This document shows, one piece after another, positions 6,258 to 14,914 of a stretch of 64,000 nucleotides of DNA (the stretch's first letter is position 1; the number at the start of each line of letters is the position of its first letter). The notes under the pieces are model-generated. The model was given only the letters and a program-made list of their open reading frames with translations, searched no databases and was not told the origin of the DNA. A program made the position numbers and the translations under genes. Source of the DNA: an uncultured Prevotella sp. (GTDB lineage: Bacteria; Bacteroidota; Bacteroidia; Bacteroidales; Bacteroidaceae); assembly GCA_900551055.1 (NCBI GenBank), contig URUK01000010.1, positions 1 to 64,000 on the forward strand. The letters are read 5' to 3'.

Positions 6258-8759
6258 TTATTTTTTGACAGAATCGTCGTTCTCGCTGCCATAATGGCTG
6301 TTGATGTATTCGCTGTAATTGTTGCTGTAATGTCCGTAACTACCGCCTTTTACGTACCGGCCGTATTTGCCGTATTTGCCATAGCCGTAATAGTAGCTGT
6401 ATTTCTTCTCAGACAGGTCGATACCGTTGATGGCTATGCACATGTTGGGCAGTTTATTCTCCTCGGCAAGGCTGTTGATTATGTCGAAACAAGATTTCGG
6501 CGTGTAGTCGGCACGGCAGACATAAATGGAAATGTCCGCGAGTTTGCCTATTTGCAGCGTGTCTGCTACAGGCCCTACGGGAGCGGTGTCAATCAGAACG
6601 TAGTCGTAATGTTGTTTGAGTTGCGTTATGACCAGTTCCAATGTGGGGCGTGATATGAGTTCGGCAGGGTTGGGCGGTACGGGGCCGGCCATGAGCAGGT
6701 CGAGCTTGTTGTTTATTTCAGACGGTACGATTTGTTCTTTCACGTCGCTCCATTGTGGGTTTTCCATTGTGAGGAGGTTGGTGATGCCGGATGTATAATT
6801 GTTGATGCGGAACAGTTCAGCAAGTCTCGGTTTTCTGATGTCCAAGCCGATAAGTATCACCTTCTTGCCGAGCAGGGCGAAACTTACCGCTAGGTTCGCG
6901 GCGGTGAACGTCTTGCCCTCGCCTGACGTGGATGATGTGAACAGCACGACGTTTTGTCCGGGCTTCAGCATGAACTGGACGTTTGTACGCATCGTGCGGA
7001 ATATTTCCTCCATCTGGTTGTTTTGGTTCTCATGCACAACGATGTCGGCCCTGGTCTTTGCCGTATTACTTGCCATTACGATGTCGGCAATGATGGGCAG
7101 CTGCGTGAGGCTTGCTACATCCTCGTGCCCCTCAATCTTGTAGCGGAAGAAGCGGATTAAGTAAAGGACGCATGACGGGACGGCGACGCCTATCATAAAT
7201 GCAACCAGAAGGATTATGCTGCCTTTGGGCTTTATTTTCTTGCTGAATTGCGGTTTTTCAATGAGCCTGCCCTTGTCGGCAGTCGCAGCGAGCGAGATGG
7301 AGTTCTCTTCGCGCTTTTGCAATAACATGAGGTAAAGTCCCGACCGTACTTCCTGTTGTCTTCCGATTTGTGTGAGGATGCGTTCTTGTTCTGGAGCTTT
7401 TGTCACTTGGTCGTTGTAGAGTCCAAGTTGCTCGCTGATGGCGTTTCTTTGTATGATAAGGCCTTTACGGGCTTGTTCCAGTGCTTCTTGTATGCTTGCC
7501 TGCATATTGTCCAACTGCGATGTCAGCTCAATTACAACAGGGCTGCTTTCCGACGCGGTCCGCAACAGGCGGTTGCGCTCAAGCGCAATCTTATTGTATT
7601 CGTTGATTAATGAAGTTGAAGCCTCGTCTTGCAGGCCGATGTTTGACGGGAGGACCTGATGCTTGTTGCCGGGGCGGTTGGCGAATTTGATGAGGCTGCC
7701 AATGAGTGATATCTGCGTATTGGCTTCATTGAGCTTCTGTCCGTATGTAGACGTGTTTGCAGACGTTGTCATGGTGTTAAGCTGGAGCTCCATCAGCTTG
7801 TTGCTCCTCTTGTAATTTTCCATAGCCCCGTCGGTGGAACTAAGCTCTGCATCGATTTTTACGAGACGGTCATTGATGAACGCCTCTGTTCTCACTGCTA
7901 TTTCATTCTTGTCTTCGTTGGCCTGACGGTTATAGCAAATTATCAGTTGGTTAAGGTAGTCGATGCTTCGCAGAATGTCCTGGTCTTCCAGGCTCAGGTT
8001 GAATACGGATGAGGTTTTTGATGTTTGTTCTACGCTTAGTTTGCCTGCGTATTCATGGGCTTTGTTGCGCGGTGAGACCAAATACGCATATTCCGTATCA
8101 CCGTCTTCAAGTGTATAGCGGCTGTTTTTTGTCAGGGTGAGAGTGCCTGCTTGTGTTTTTACTACGGCAGGCAGGCTGGTTATGGTTTTTGCTATCTCAT
8201 AAGGCCCGTTAAGGCTTATCTCGTTTTCGGCGACATAATATTTACCCGTTATATGGTAAGTGTTGTTCTCACGCTTGATTTTAAGTTCCAACGGAGCGTA
8301 TAGCTTCTCGATGCTGGCGGAGTCCATCTCAACGTTGATGGGCTGCGTCTTATATACAAGTTGTTTTTTTACGCTGCCCTTAACGTAGTAGTTGGCATAA
8401 AGTTTCAAGTCGCGCACGGCTTGTTCGGCTATAGTTGTCGAAGTAAGTATCTCACGTTCGTTTTCAGTTCCGTAATTATTGCTTATGATGCCTAAGTTGG
8501 ATATGCTTTCCAAGGCTTGCAACGAGCCACCGCCGCGCCGCCCGTCATCATTGCCGTCTTTGATGAGGAGTTTGGCGGATGTGTTATATACGGGCGTAGC
8601 ATAACGCAGGTATAAAAATCCGATACCGACGCATACGATTATTGATAAAAGAAACCATTTCCAATTCAGTATTAATGCTGAAAAAACTGTATGGAAGTTG
8701 AACGACGATTGCTCATCGGTCGTTTCTTGTATTTTCTGATTGTTGCTAAATTCGTTCAT
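6258..8759 (-). CDS. wzc: Wzc-type polysaccharide co-polymerase / tyrosine autokinase
   Basis: 833 residues. A membrane segment near 34-54 (WFLLSIIVCVGIGFLYLRY) is followed by a Wzz domain, long periplasmic coiled coils (about 250-480), a second membrane segment near 505-527, then a cytoplasmic BY-kinase domain. Walker A is TSSTSGEGKTF, Walker A' is VILIGLDIRKPR and Walker B is YVLIDTAPVG. The C-terminus is a tyrosine cluster (YSYYYGYGKYGKYGRY), the usual autophosphorylation tail. These proteins set chain length and control export of capsule or exopolysaccharide. The gene lies 46 bp after rmlA and 20 bp before the HAD gene. No Wza-type export protein or Wzy polymerase is in the window, so the partners must be elsewhere. 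Confidence 0.93.
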   Translation of the reverse strand: MNEFSNNQKIQETTDEQSSFNFHTVFSALILNWKWFLLSIIVCVGIGFLYLRYATPVYNTSAKLLIKDGNDDGRRGGGSLQALESISNLGIISNNYGTENEREILTSTTIAEQAVRDLKLYANYYVKGSVKKQLVYKTQPINVEMDSASIEKLYAPLELKIKRENNTYHITGKYYVAENEISLNGPYEIAKTITSLPAVVKTQAGTLTLTKNSRYTLEDGDTEYAYLVSPRNKAHEYAGKLSVEQTSKTSSVFNLSLEDQDILRSIDYLNQLIICYNRQANEDKNEIAVRTEAFINDRLVKIDAELSSTDGAMENYKRSNKLMELQLNTMTTSANTSTYGQKLNEANTQISLIGSLIKFANRPGNKHQVLPSNIGLQDEASTSLINEYNKIALERNRLLRTASESSPVVIELTSQLDNMQASIQEALEQARKGLIIQRNAISEQLGLYNDQVTKAPEQERILTQIGRQQEVRSGLYLMLLQKREENSISLAATADKGRLIEKPQFSKKIKPKGSIILLVAFMIGVAVPSCVLYLIRFFRYKIEGHEDVASLTQLPIIADIVMASNTAKTRADIVVHENQNNQMEEIFRTMRTNVQFMLKPGQNVVLFTSSTSGEGKTFTAANLAVSFALLGKKVILIGLDIRKPRLAELFRINNYTSGITNLLTMENPQWSDVKEQIVPSEINNKLDLLMAGPVPPNPAELISRPTLELVITQLKQHYDYVLIDTAPVGPVADTLQIGKLADISIYVCRADYTPKSCFDIINSLAEENKLPNMCIAINGIDLSEKKYSYYYGYGKYGKYGRYVKGGSYGHYSNNYSEYINSHYGSENDDSVKK

Positions 8760-8805
8760 TTATTTTGTGCTTTGTCTTGATTAATTTTATGTGTTACGAT
8801 GCTTG

Positions 8806-9684
8806 TTATTTCTGTTCAATCAGGCTCATAAGATATTTCCCATAATCGTTTTTCAACATTGGCTGTGCTGCTTCTTTCAGCCTTTCAGCGTCAATCCATT
8901 TCTGTTTGAATGCAATTTCTTCGAGGCAGGCTATTTTCAGCCCTTGGCGCTTTTCTATGACTTCGATAAAAGTTGACGCCTCGCTGAGGCTGTCATGCGT
9001 TCCAGTGTCAAGCCATGCAAAACCTCGTTGCAGTGTTTCGACCTTCAGTGCGTGTCTTTTCAGATATTCTTGGTTGACTGACGTGATTTCAAGCTCTCCA
9101 CGTTTGCTTGGCTTTATATTTTTTGCTATGTCAACGACGCTGTTCGGATAAAAGTAAAGACCTACTACGGCATAATTGCTTTTGGGGTGTTGCGGCTTTT
9201 CTTCAATGCTAAGGCAGTTGCCTTGCGCGTCGAACTCTGCCACGCCATAACGTTCAGGGTCGTTTACGTAATACCCGAACACGGTAGCCTTATTTTCTTT
9301 TTCCGCTGTATTGACACAGTTCCTTAATATCCCGGAAAATCCTGCTCCATGGAAAATATTGTCTCCTAAAACAAGGCACACACTGTCTTCACCGATAAAC
9401 TCTTCTCCGATAATGAAAGCTTGTGCCAACCCATCGGGTGATGGCTGTTCGGCATATTCAAATTTCACTCCAAAACTTGAACCGTCTCCCAATAGACGTT
9501 TGAAGCCGGGAAGGTCGTATGGTGTTGATATAATCAGGATTTCCTTTATTCCGGCAAGCATCAGGACTGATATGGGATAATAAATCATGGGCTTGTCGAA
9601 AATGGGTATAAGCTGTTTGCTGATGCCCTTGGTGATGGGGTATAACCGGGTACCTGAGCCACCTGCAAGTACAATTCCTTTCAT
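8806..9684 (-). CDS. rmlA: Glucose-1-phosphate thymidylyltransferase
   Basis: 292 residues, the normal length. It joins dTTP and glucose-1-phosphate to give dTDP-glucose, the first step of dTDP-L-rhamnose synthesis. The N-terminus carries the nucleotidyltransferase signature GGSGTRLYPITKGISKQL, followed by DKPMIYYPISVLMLAGI and LGDNIFHG. The C-terminal part has the usual LDTGTHDSL and EEIAFKQKWI. It opens the minus-strand operon with a promoter at 9790-9821. The last enzyme of the pathway, rmlD, lies separately at 22329. Confidence 0.95.
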   Translation of the reverse strand: MKGIVLAGGSGTRLYPITKGISKQLIPIFDKPMIYYPISVLMLAGIKEILIISTPYDLPGFKRLLGDGSSFGVKFEYAEQPSPDGLAQAFIIGEEFIGEDSVCLVLGDNIFHGAGFSGILRNCVNTAEKENKATVFGYYVNDPERYGVAEFDAQGNCLSIEEKPQHPKSNYAVVGLYFYPNSVVDIAKNIKPSKRGELEITSVNQEYLKRHALKVETLQRGFAWLDTGTHDSLSEASTFIEVIEKRQGLKIACLEEIAFKQKWIDAERLKEAAQPMLKNDYGKYLMSLIEQK

Positions 9685-9789
9685 GGTTTATGCTTTTTGT
9701 TAAGAGATTTGGAAATTAATGACTAAAGTAAATCTTGCTTGGCTTTTTGTGCTTGTATATTATTGTAATGTATAAATATTTTACGTCGC

Positions 9790-9821
9790 GCAAAGGTATA
9801 ATAAAAATCGATAATAATCAA
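9790..9821 (-). promoter_or_regulatory. Promoter of the rmlA-wzc-HAD operon
   Basis: On the minus strand TACCTTTGC (9798-9790) fits the Bacteroidetes -7 element. A TTG (9821-9819) lies 20 bp upstream as the -33 element. It is about 105 bp before rmlA and back to back with the promoter at 9829-9860. Confidence 0.7.
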
Positions 9822-9828
9822 ATTTTAT

Positions 9829-9860
9829 TTTGAAATTCGGCGTATTTGATGTATTTTTGC
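9829..9860 (+). promoter_or_regulatory. Promoter of the gene at 9912
   Basis: TTTG (9829-9832), 19 bp, TATTTTTGC (9852-9860): an excellent Bacteroidetes -33/-7 pair. It overlaps the upstream extension of the open frame, which is why the start at 9912 is preferred over the one at 9846. Confidence 0.8.
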
Positions 9861-9911
9861 ACTTGCAAATTTTTTATGAGGCTTGGTCTCATCTTTTTAA
9901 TACTAATATGT

Positions 9912-10550
9912 ATGGGATTTTTAGGTAAACTTTTTGGAAAGAACAAAGACAAAGAACATAAGATAGGCGGCATGGAAGATTACATGACGCTTGTAAGGGT
10001 TTATTTGCAGGCGGCGATTGCCGAAAATGCCGGAATAACCAATCTTGCGGTATTGCCGGATTTGCGGATGTTCAAGGCCACTTTGCATGTGCCTACGTTG
10101 AACAACAAGCTTGGTGTAGGCGAGAAAAGGCATTGCAAGAAGATGCTGGTGGACTTGTATAAGACCGATGACGATTTTTTCAAGGAACTCGACCAGAGCA
10201 TTCGCCGCAACTGCCGTAAGATGCAGGATGTGCAGACTTATCTGATACAGTTCCAGAATTTCACACAAGATGTGATGATGCTTACAGGCAACCTTATGAA
10301 ATTTAAGTTGAGGATGCCGTCGTTTATGAAAAAGGCAATCTATACGATGACGGAGAAAACCGTATCTGACATATTCAACAAGAACGATTTTAAGGATGCG
10401 GGCGTGATGAAAACGATTGTCGCCATACGCACATACAACAAGCGTCTTGGTTTCAGCGAGAAGTGGATAACAGGCTTCGTGTATCAGGTAGTGATGCTGG
10501 CGAAGAAGGAGCCACGTCCCAATGCCGATGACATGAAGGGAGAAAAATAG
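9912..10550 (+). CDS. Conserved hypothetical protein
   Basis: 212 residues from the ATG at 9912. The frame is open from 9846, but the promoter at 9852-9860 lies inside that extension. The protein starts MGFLGKLFGKNKDKEHK and is soluble, alpha-helical and basic, with no signal peptide after the chosen start. It contains MEDYMTLVRVYLQAAIAENA and many Met/Lys-rich helices. I do not recognise a named domain. It is transcribed alone: a good promoter precedes it and a terminator follows at 10574. Looks like a lineage-specific Bacteroidales protein. Confidence 0.75.
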   Translation: MGFLGKLFGKNKDKEHKIGGMEDYMTLVRVYLQAAIAENAGITNLAVLPDLRMFKATLHVPTLNNKLGVGEKRHCKKMLVDLYKTDDDFFKELDQSIRRNCRKMQDVQTYLIQFQNFTQDVMMLTGNLMKFKLRMPSFMKKAIYTMTEKTVSDIFNKNDFKDAGVMKTIVAIRTYNKRLGFSEKWITGFVYQVVMLAKKEPRPNADDMKGEK

Positions 10551-10573
10551 TTCTTGTGATGGCGTGATAAGGT

Positions 10574-10612
10574 ATTCAGACGGTTGTAACTGCCTAAAAG
10601 TCTGAATTTTCT
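10574..10612 (+). terminator. Intrinsic terminator
   Basis: ATTCAGAC (10574-10581) pairs with GTCTGAAT (10600-10607), followed by TTTCTT. It lies 24 bp after the stop of the hypothetical gene. Confidence 0.6.
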
Positions 10613-10631
10613 TAAAATCCATTGCATAAAT

Positions 10632-10662
10632 TTTGCAATGTGATAAAAAACGTCTAATTTTG
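10632..10662 (+). promoter_or_regulatory. Promoter of the zapA operon
   Basis: TTTG (10632-10635), 19 bp, TAATTTTG (10655-10662). It is 13 bp before the ATG at 10675, so the transcript leader is very short. Confidence 0.75.
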
Positions 10663-10674
10663 TAGACAAAATCA

Positions 10675-10974
10675 ATGCGGATGGCTGATGATGACAAAAT
10701 CTTGACGCTTTTTACAACTCGTGTGAGGCAGATGATTCTCCAATATAAGGACTTGAAAAAGGAGAATGACGAGCTTTATGCGATGGTAGATTCTCGGGAT
10801 GACGAGATAAAGCGGCTCAAGGCAAGTCTGGAGCAGGCACGCAAAGATTACGAAAGCCTCAAGACCGCCCGTATGCTTGAAATCTGCGATGGCGACATTG
10901 ATGCCGCAAAGCGCAGGCTGGCAGGGCTGATAAGGGAGGTTGACAAGTGTATAACGCTGCTGAGCGGAAAGTAA
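10675..10974 (+). CDS. Small coiled-coil protein upstream of zapA
   Basis: 99 residues, nearly all predicted coiled coil (LKKENDELYAMVDSRDDEIK, then KRLKASLEQARKDYESL). An in-frame ATG two codons downstream (10681) is an alternative start. It lies ten bases before zapA in the same operon, just after a good promoter. The size, heptad pattern and position beside zapA recall ZapB-like division factors that bundle with ZapA, but no sequence signature proves this. A role at the division ring is an inference from context. Confidence 0.75.
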   Translation: MRMADDDKILTLFTTRVRQMILQYKDLKKENDELYAMVDSRDDEIKRLKASLEQARKDYESLKTARMLEICDGDIDAAKRRLAGLIREVDKCITLLSGK

Positions 10975-10984
10975 TCAGGTGGCG

Positions 10985-11311
10985 ATGGATGTAGAGAACG
11001 ATAAAATAAAAATAAGACTGCACGTTTATGACACGGACATTCCGGTGACTGTAAGGCCGGAGGACGAGCCGTATTGTCGTAAAGCGGCGAAGCTTATAAC
11101 TGATAAGGTCAATTCGTTGATGGACGTTTATGGGACAAGTCGGAGCGAGAATGAAATAATACGCATGGCGATGCTTGACATTGCCATCGACTTGGAATTC
11201 GAGAAGTCAACCAACGACACTGAGCCTTATAACGATATTCTCACAAAAATCACCACTGAAATAGAAGACGTATTGGGTGTGAAACCATCCTCGGGCAGCA
11301 AGGTGAAGTGA
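10985..11311 (+). CDS. zapA: Cell division protein ZapA
   Basis: 108 residues from the ATG at 10985; the frame opens with GTG at 10979. The ZapA fold is seen in KIRLHVYDTDIPVTV, the RPEDEPYCRKAAKLITDKVN helix and a terminal coiled coil (IIRMAMLDIAIDLEFEK). ZapA binds FtsZ and cross-links protofilaments at the division site. The arrangement coiled-coil gene, zapA, rny is typical of Bacteroidetes; rny follows 26 bp later. Confidence 0.88.
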   Translation: MDVENDKIKIRLHVYDTDIPVTVRPEDEPYCRKAAKLITDKVNSLMDVYGTSRSENEIIRMAMLDIAIDLEFEKSTNDTEPYNDILTKITTEIEDVLGVKPSSGSKVK

Positions 11312-11337
11312 GAATATTAACAAAATAAACTAAGCAA

Positions 11338-12873
11338 ATGATATTAAATATTGTAATTGCCGCGGTTGCCCTTGTATTGGGAGGACTTGTGGGGTATGGT
11401 ATTTTCCGATATGTCATTACCGGGAAATATAAGGAGATGGTTAGTTCTGCAGAAAAAGAGGCGGACGTGTTGAAAGAGAAGAAGCTGCTTGAGGTGAAAG
11501 AGAAGTTTCTCAACAAGAAGGCCGAATTGGAAAAGGAGGTGCAGAACCGAAACCAAAAGATACAGCAAAGTGAGAACAGGCTTAAACAGCGTGAGATTTC
11601 ATTGAACCAGCGCCAGGAAGAACTTGGCCGTAAGAAACAGGAACTCGACCAACAGCAGCAGCGCATAGACAACGAGAAGAAGCTCATACAGATGCGTCAG
11701 GACGAGCTCGACAAAATGCAGTTGCAGGAGCGTGCCAAGCTCGAAGAACTTTCTGGACTTAGTGCCGACGAGGCGAAAAACCGTCTTGTTGAGAGCCTTA
11801 AGGACGAGGCTCGCACTGACGCGGCAAGCTACATCAACGAGATAATGGACGAGGCCAAGTTAAACGCCAACGCACAAGCTAAGAAAATAGTAATACAGAC
11901 CATCCAGCGTGTAGCTACGGAAACCGCCATAGAGAACTCCGTGAGTGTGTTCCACATAGACAACGACGAGGTTAAGGGCCGCATTATCGGTCGTGAAGGC
12001 CGCAATATACGTGCACTTGAGGCTGCAACAGGCGTGGAAATCGTTGTTGACGACACACCCGAGGCTATCGTTATTTCAGCTTTCGACCCCATCCGCCGCG
12101 AGGTTTGCCGCTTGGCATTGCACCAGCTCGTGGCCGACGGACGCATCCATCCGGCACGCATCGAGGAGGTTGTGGCAAAGGTTAAGAAACAACTCGACAA
12201 CGAAGTTATCGAGACCGGTAAGCGCACGGCCATCGACCTTGGCATACACGGCTTGCACCCGGAGCTTATCCGCATTATCGGTAAGATGAAATACCGTTCA
12301 AGCTACGGCCAGAACCTTTTGCAGCACGCCCGTGAAACGGCCAATCTTTGCGCCGTGATGGCATCTGAACTTGGACTGAACCCGAAGAAGGCGAAGCGTG
12401 CCGGACTGCTGCACGACATTGGAAAGGTGCCTGATGAGGAGAGCGAACTGCCCCACGCACTTTACGGAGCGAAGATTGCTGAGAAGTACAAGGAGAAGCC
12501 GGATATCGTGAACGCTATCGGAGCGCACCACGACGAGATGGAGATGAACACTCTGCTTGCGCCAATCGTGCAGGTGTGCGATGCGATAAGCGGTGCCCGT
12601 CCCGGTGCCCGCCGCGAAATTGTAGAGGCATACATCAAGCGTCTTAACGACCTTGAGGCCATCGCCATGAGCTATCCCGGCGTTACTAAGACATACGCAA
12701 TACAGGCAGGGCGTGAGCTTCGTGTCATTGTCGGTGCCGACAAGATGGACGACAAGGAGACGGAGAAGCTGTCTGGCGAAATCGCCACGAAGATACAGAA
12801 CGAGATGACGTATCCCGGACAGGTCAAGATTACCGTAATCCGCGAGACACGCAGCGTTGCTTACGCGAAATAA
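11338..12873 (+). CDS. rny: Ribonuclease Y
   Basis: 511 residues. Endoribonuclease that starts mRNA decay at the membrane. An N-terminal membrane helix (VIAAVALVLGGLVGYGIF) is followed by a long coiled coil (about 30-160, rich in K/E/Q), a KH RNA-binding domain around 200-260 (GRIIGREGRNIRALE) and a C-terminal HD domain with LLHDIGKVPDEE and GAHHDEME holding the metal-binding His and Asp residues. Length and order are canonical. A strong terminator follows at 12906. Confidence 0.96.
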   Translation: MILNIVIAAVALVLGGLVGYGIFRYVITGKYKEMVSSAEKEADVLKEKKLLEVKEKFLNKKAELEKEVQNRNQKIQQSENRLKQREISLNQRQEELGRKKQELDQQQQRIDNEKKLIQMRQDELDKMQLQERAKLEELSGLSADEAKNRLVESLKDEARTDAASYINEIMDEAKLNANAQAKKIVIQTIQRVATETAIENSVSVFHIDNDEVKGRIIGREGRNIRALEAATGVEIVVDDTPEAIVISAFDPIRREVCRLALHQLVADGRIHPARIEEVVAKVKKQLDNEVIETGKRTAIDLGIHGLHPELIRIIGKMKYRSSYGQNLLQHARETANLCAVMASELGLNPKKAKRAGLLHDIGKVPDEESELPHALYGAKIAEKYKEKPDIVNAIGAHHDEMEMNTLLAPIVQVCDAISGARPGARREIVEAYIKRLNDLEAIAMSYPGVTKTYAIQAGRELRVIVGADKMDDKETEKLSGEIATKIQNEMTYPGQVKITVIRETRSVAYAK

Positions 12874-12905
12874 AAGTACGACGGAATGTTCCCGTCCATA
12901 GCGAT

Positions 12906-12948
12906 AAAGGCCGCCTTACGGTTGTTGTAAGGTCGGCCTTTTTGTCTT
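12906..12948 (+). terminator. Intrinsic terminator after rny
   Basis: AAAGGCCGCCTTAC pairs with GTAAGGTCGGCCTTT (one bulge) around a GGTTGTT loop, followed by TTGTCTTTT. It lies about 33 bp after the rny stop. Confidence 0.85.
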
Positions 12949-12974
12949 TTATGGTACTGTTTTTACTCTGATTG

Positions 12975-13415
12975 ATGGCGAAAATGCAGGCAAAATGCGA
13001 TAAAAGTATGACATTGAAAGATTTTCTTAACAAAGGCGACCGCTTCGCTGCAAATGCCGGAGCGCAGATTGTTGAGGTGCGTGACGGCTATGCGCGTGCC
13101 GAGATGACCGTCACATGTGAGCATCTTAACGGCGGAGGGGTATGTCAGGGCGGCGCATTGTTCACACTGGCCGACCTTGCCCTGGCTGCGGTAATGAACA
13201 GTGGCGGACGGCTGACGCTAAGTGTTGAAAGCACAATTTCTTTTCTGCGTCCGGCAATGGAGGGCGATGTGATTACAGCCGAGGCTGTAGAGGTGCATGC
13301 ACATCACCGACTACCGTACATGGAGGTGAAAGTATGCAACCAGCGCGGCGAGCTTATATGTGCGCTGACCGCTCATGGCTACCGTAAGGACAAGGCACTG
13401 GAGATTGACATGTAG
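12975..13415 (+). CDS. PaaI-type hotdog-fold thioesterase
   Basis: About 146 residues from the ATG at 12975; an in-frame TTG lies just before, and a later ATG (13008) is also possible. HLNGGGVCQGGALFTLADLA is the hotdog thioesterase signature, with Asn and Gly in place and Cys-Gln where PaaI has His-Gly. It is followed by SVESTISFLRPAMEGD. Such enzymes hydrolyse acyl-CoA esters; the substrate is unknown. The acetyltransferase gene starts 14 bp later, so the two probably form an operon. Confidence 0.85.
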   Translation: MAKMQAKCDKSMTLKDFLNKGDRFAANAGAQIVEVRDGYARAEMTVTCEHLNGGGVCQGGALFTLADLALAAVMNSGGRLTLSVESTISFLRPAMEGDVITAEAVEVHAHHRLPYMEVKVCNQRGELICALTAHGYRKDKALEIDM

Positions 13416-13429
13416 TCTTGATTTTATAT

Positions 13430-13945
13430 ATGAAACGCTTTATTTTGGAAACGGAAAGGCTGCAGTTGTACGAGATGGAACATTCCGACATCACTTCTTT
13501 GTCGGCAATGCTGCAAGACGAAAACGTGATGTATGCTTACAACGGGGCTTTCAACGACGATGAAACCATGGCGTGGATGGAAAAGCAACTGCGGCGTTAT
13601 CGTGATTATGGGTTCGGGTTATGGGCGGTATTTCTCAAGGGAACGGACAAGATGATAGGCCAGTGCGGCATCACCATGCAGGAGTACAACATGGCGCAAG
13701 TCCCTGAAATAGGCTACCTGTTTGCCCATGAATACTGGCACAAGGGCTATGCTACAGAAGCTGCGCAGGCATGTAGGGAATATGGGTTTGGCAAACTCCA
13801 TTTTAATAAGTTGTATTCCATCATCCGTGACACCAACATCGCATCGCAGAACGTAGCACGCCGCATGGGAATGCACCCTATTGACACAATAGTGAAGCAT
13901 TATCGTGGAGTGGACATGCCCCATATTGTATTCTGCACAAAATAA
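13430..13945 (+). CDS. GNAT-family acetyltransferase (RimJ/RimL type)
   Basis: 171 residues from the ATG at 13430; a TTG at 13418 opens the frame. It starts MKRFILETERLQLYEM, typical of RimJ/RimL-like N-acetyltransferases. PEIGYLFAHEYWHKGYATEA is the acetyl-CoA binding motif A, and NIASQNVARRMGM follows as motif B. The target is unknown; family members modify ribosomal proteins, other N-termini or small amines. Co-transcribed with the thioesterase. Confidence 0.88.
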   Translation: MKRFILETERLQLYEMEHSDITSLSAMLQDENVMYAYNGAFNDDETMAWMEKQLRRYRDYGFGLWAVFLKGTDKMIGQCGITMQEYNMAQVPEIGYLFAHEYWHKGYATEAAQACREYGFGKLHFNKLYSIIRDTNIASQNVARRMGMHPIDTIVKHYRGVDMPHIVFCTK

Positions 13946-13970
13946 AAAGAATGAGGCATAAATAGAAATC

Positions 13971-14774
13971 TTATTGAGATTGCAACCGGCACTCTACAAA
14001 CTTTTCATAGAACTGCCTCATTATGTTGATAAATTCCTCGGGCAGTCTTTTCTGCGTTTCTTCGGCAATATGCCGGGGAATATCCTTGTAATATGCTTCG
14101 GCTATACCGCCCGTTATTGCGGCCATTGTGTCGGCATCGCCGTTCAGGGAGATTGACAGGCGGATGGCGTTCTCGTAATCGGTGCTTTCCAAGAAGGCGA
14201 TGATTGACTCCGGGACAGAGCCTTGGCAGGTCTCGTCAAACTGATAATATTCCCTTATCTCTTCACATGTTCTGTCGAGGTTATAACTAAATTCCGTCTC
14301 GATATAATTCTTTATCTCTTGTTTTGTCCGGCCGGTGCGAGCCATGAATATGGCGGAGGCCACAGCTTGCGCGCCTTTTATGCCTTCGGGATGGTTGTGC
14401 GTTATTTCTGCGTTTTGCTTGGCGGCGGCAAGAGTTTCTTCCAACGTGTCGAACGCCCAATCCACAGGGCTTATGCGCATGGCCGAGCCGTTGCCGAAAC
14501 TGTTGTATGGCTGTGGGTCGTAGGTGGTAAGCCATTGATAGAAGAAGCCGCCGTAACCTGCGTTTGGATATCTGTTGCCATAATCCTGCATTATGCCTAA
14601 CAGGCTGTCGCACGTCAATAGCCAGTCGGCTGTAGCCACTGTCATTACCGTATCGTCGGTGAAGCGTGACGAACCGTTGTTGAACAGCCGGAAATCAACT
14701 GTGTTGACAGGGTAAAATTCGTAATATGAACCAATAACGTCGCCAGCTATTGCGCCTAACAGAATGTTGTTCAT
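13971..14774 (-). CDS. ADP-ribosylglycohydrolase (DraG/ARH family)
   Basis: 267 residues. LLGAIAGDVIGSYYE at the N-terminus and RFTDDTVMTVATADWLL are the metal-binding motifs of the ARH fold; GDADTMAAITGGIAEAYY near the C-terminus provides the second Asp pair. Enzymes of this family remove ADP-ribose from arginine or related acceptors, or cleave O-acetyl-ADP-ribose. No ADP-ribosyltransferase partner is nearby. It has its own promoter at 14793-14825 and faces the acetyltransferase tail to tail. Confidence 0.9.
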   Translation of the reverse strand: MNNILLGAIAGDVIGSYYEFYPVNTVDFRLFNNGSSRFTDDTVMTVATADWLLTCDSLLGIMQDYGNRYPNAGYGGFFYQWLTTYDPQPYNSFGNGSAMRISPVDWAFDTLEETLAAAKQNAEITHNHPEGIKGAQAVASAIFMARTGRTKQEIKNYIETEFSYNLDRTCEEIREYYQFDETCQGSVPESIIAFLESTDYENAIRLSISLNGDADTMAAITGGIAEAYYKDIPRHIAEETQKRLPEEFINIMRQFYEKFVECRLQSQ

Positions 14775-14792
14775 GGTTGTGTTTTCTTATAT

Positions 14793-14825
14793 GCAAATAT
14801 AGCGAAAATATGGGACAGGACAAAA
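14793..14825 (-). promoter_or_regulatory. Promoter of the ADP-ribosylglycohydrolase gene
   Basis: Minus-strand TATATTTGC (14801-14793) with TTTTG (14825-14821) exactly 19 bp upstream. It lies 18 bp before the start codon. Confidence 0.8.
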
Positions 14826-14870
14826 CAATTTTGCTGTTTTGCCCTTGTGTTATTTGTAAGCTTGTATGAT

Positions 14871-14914
14871 AAACCAAAATCCGGGGAGGCAAGTGCCTCC
14901 CCGGATTTTGGTTT
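14871..14914 (-). terminator. Perfect 20-bp hairpin, terminator of the lipoprotein gene
   Basis: The arms 14871-14890 and 14895-14914 are perfectly complementary (core CCGGGGAGGC) with a 4-base loop, and the arm ends in AAAACC/GGTTTT. It begins right at the stop codon of the minus-strand lipoprotein gene (14914-14916). Confidence 0.8.
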
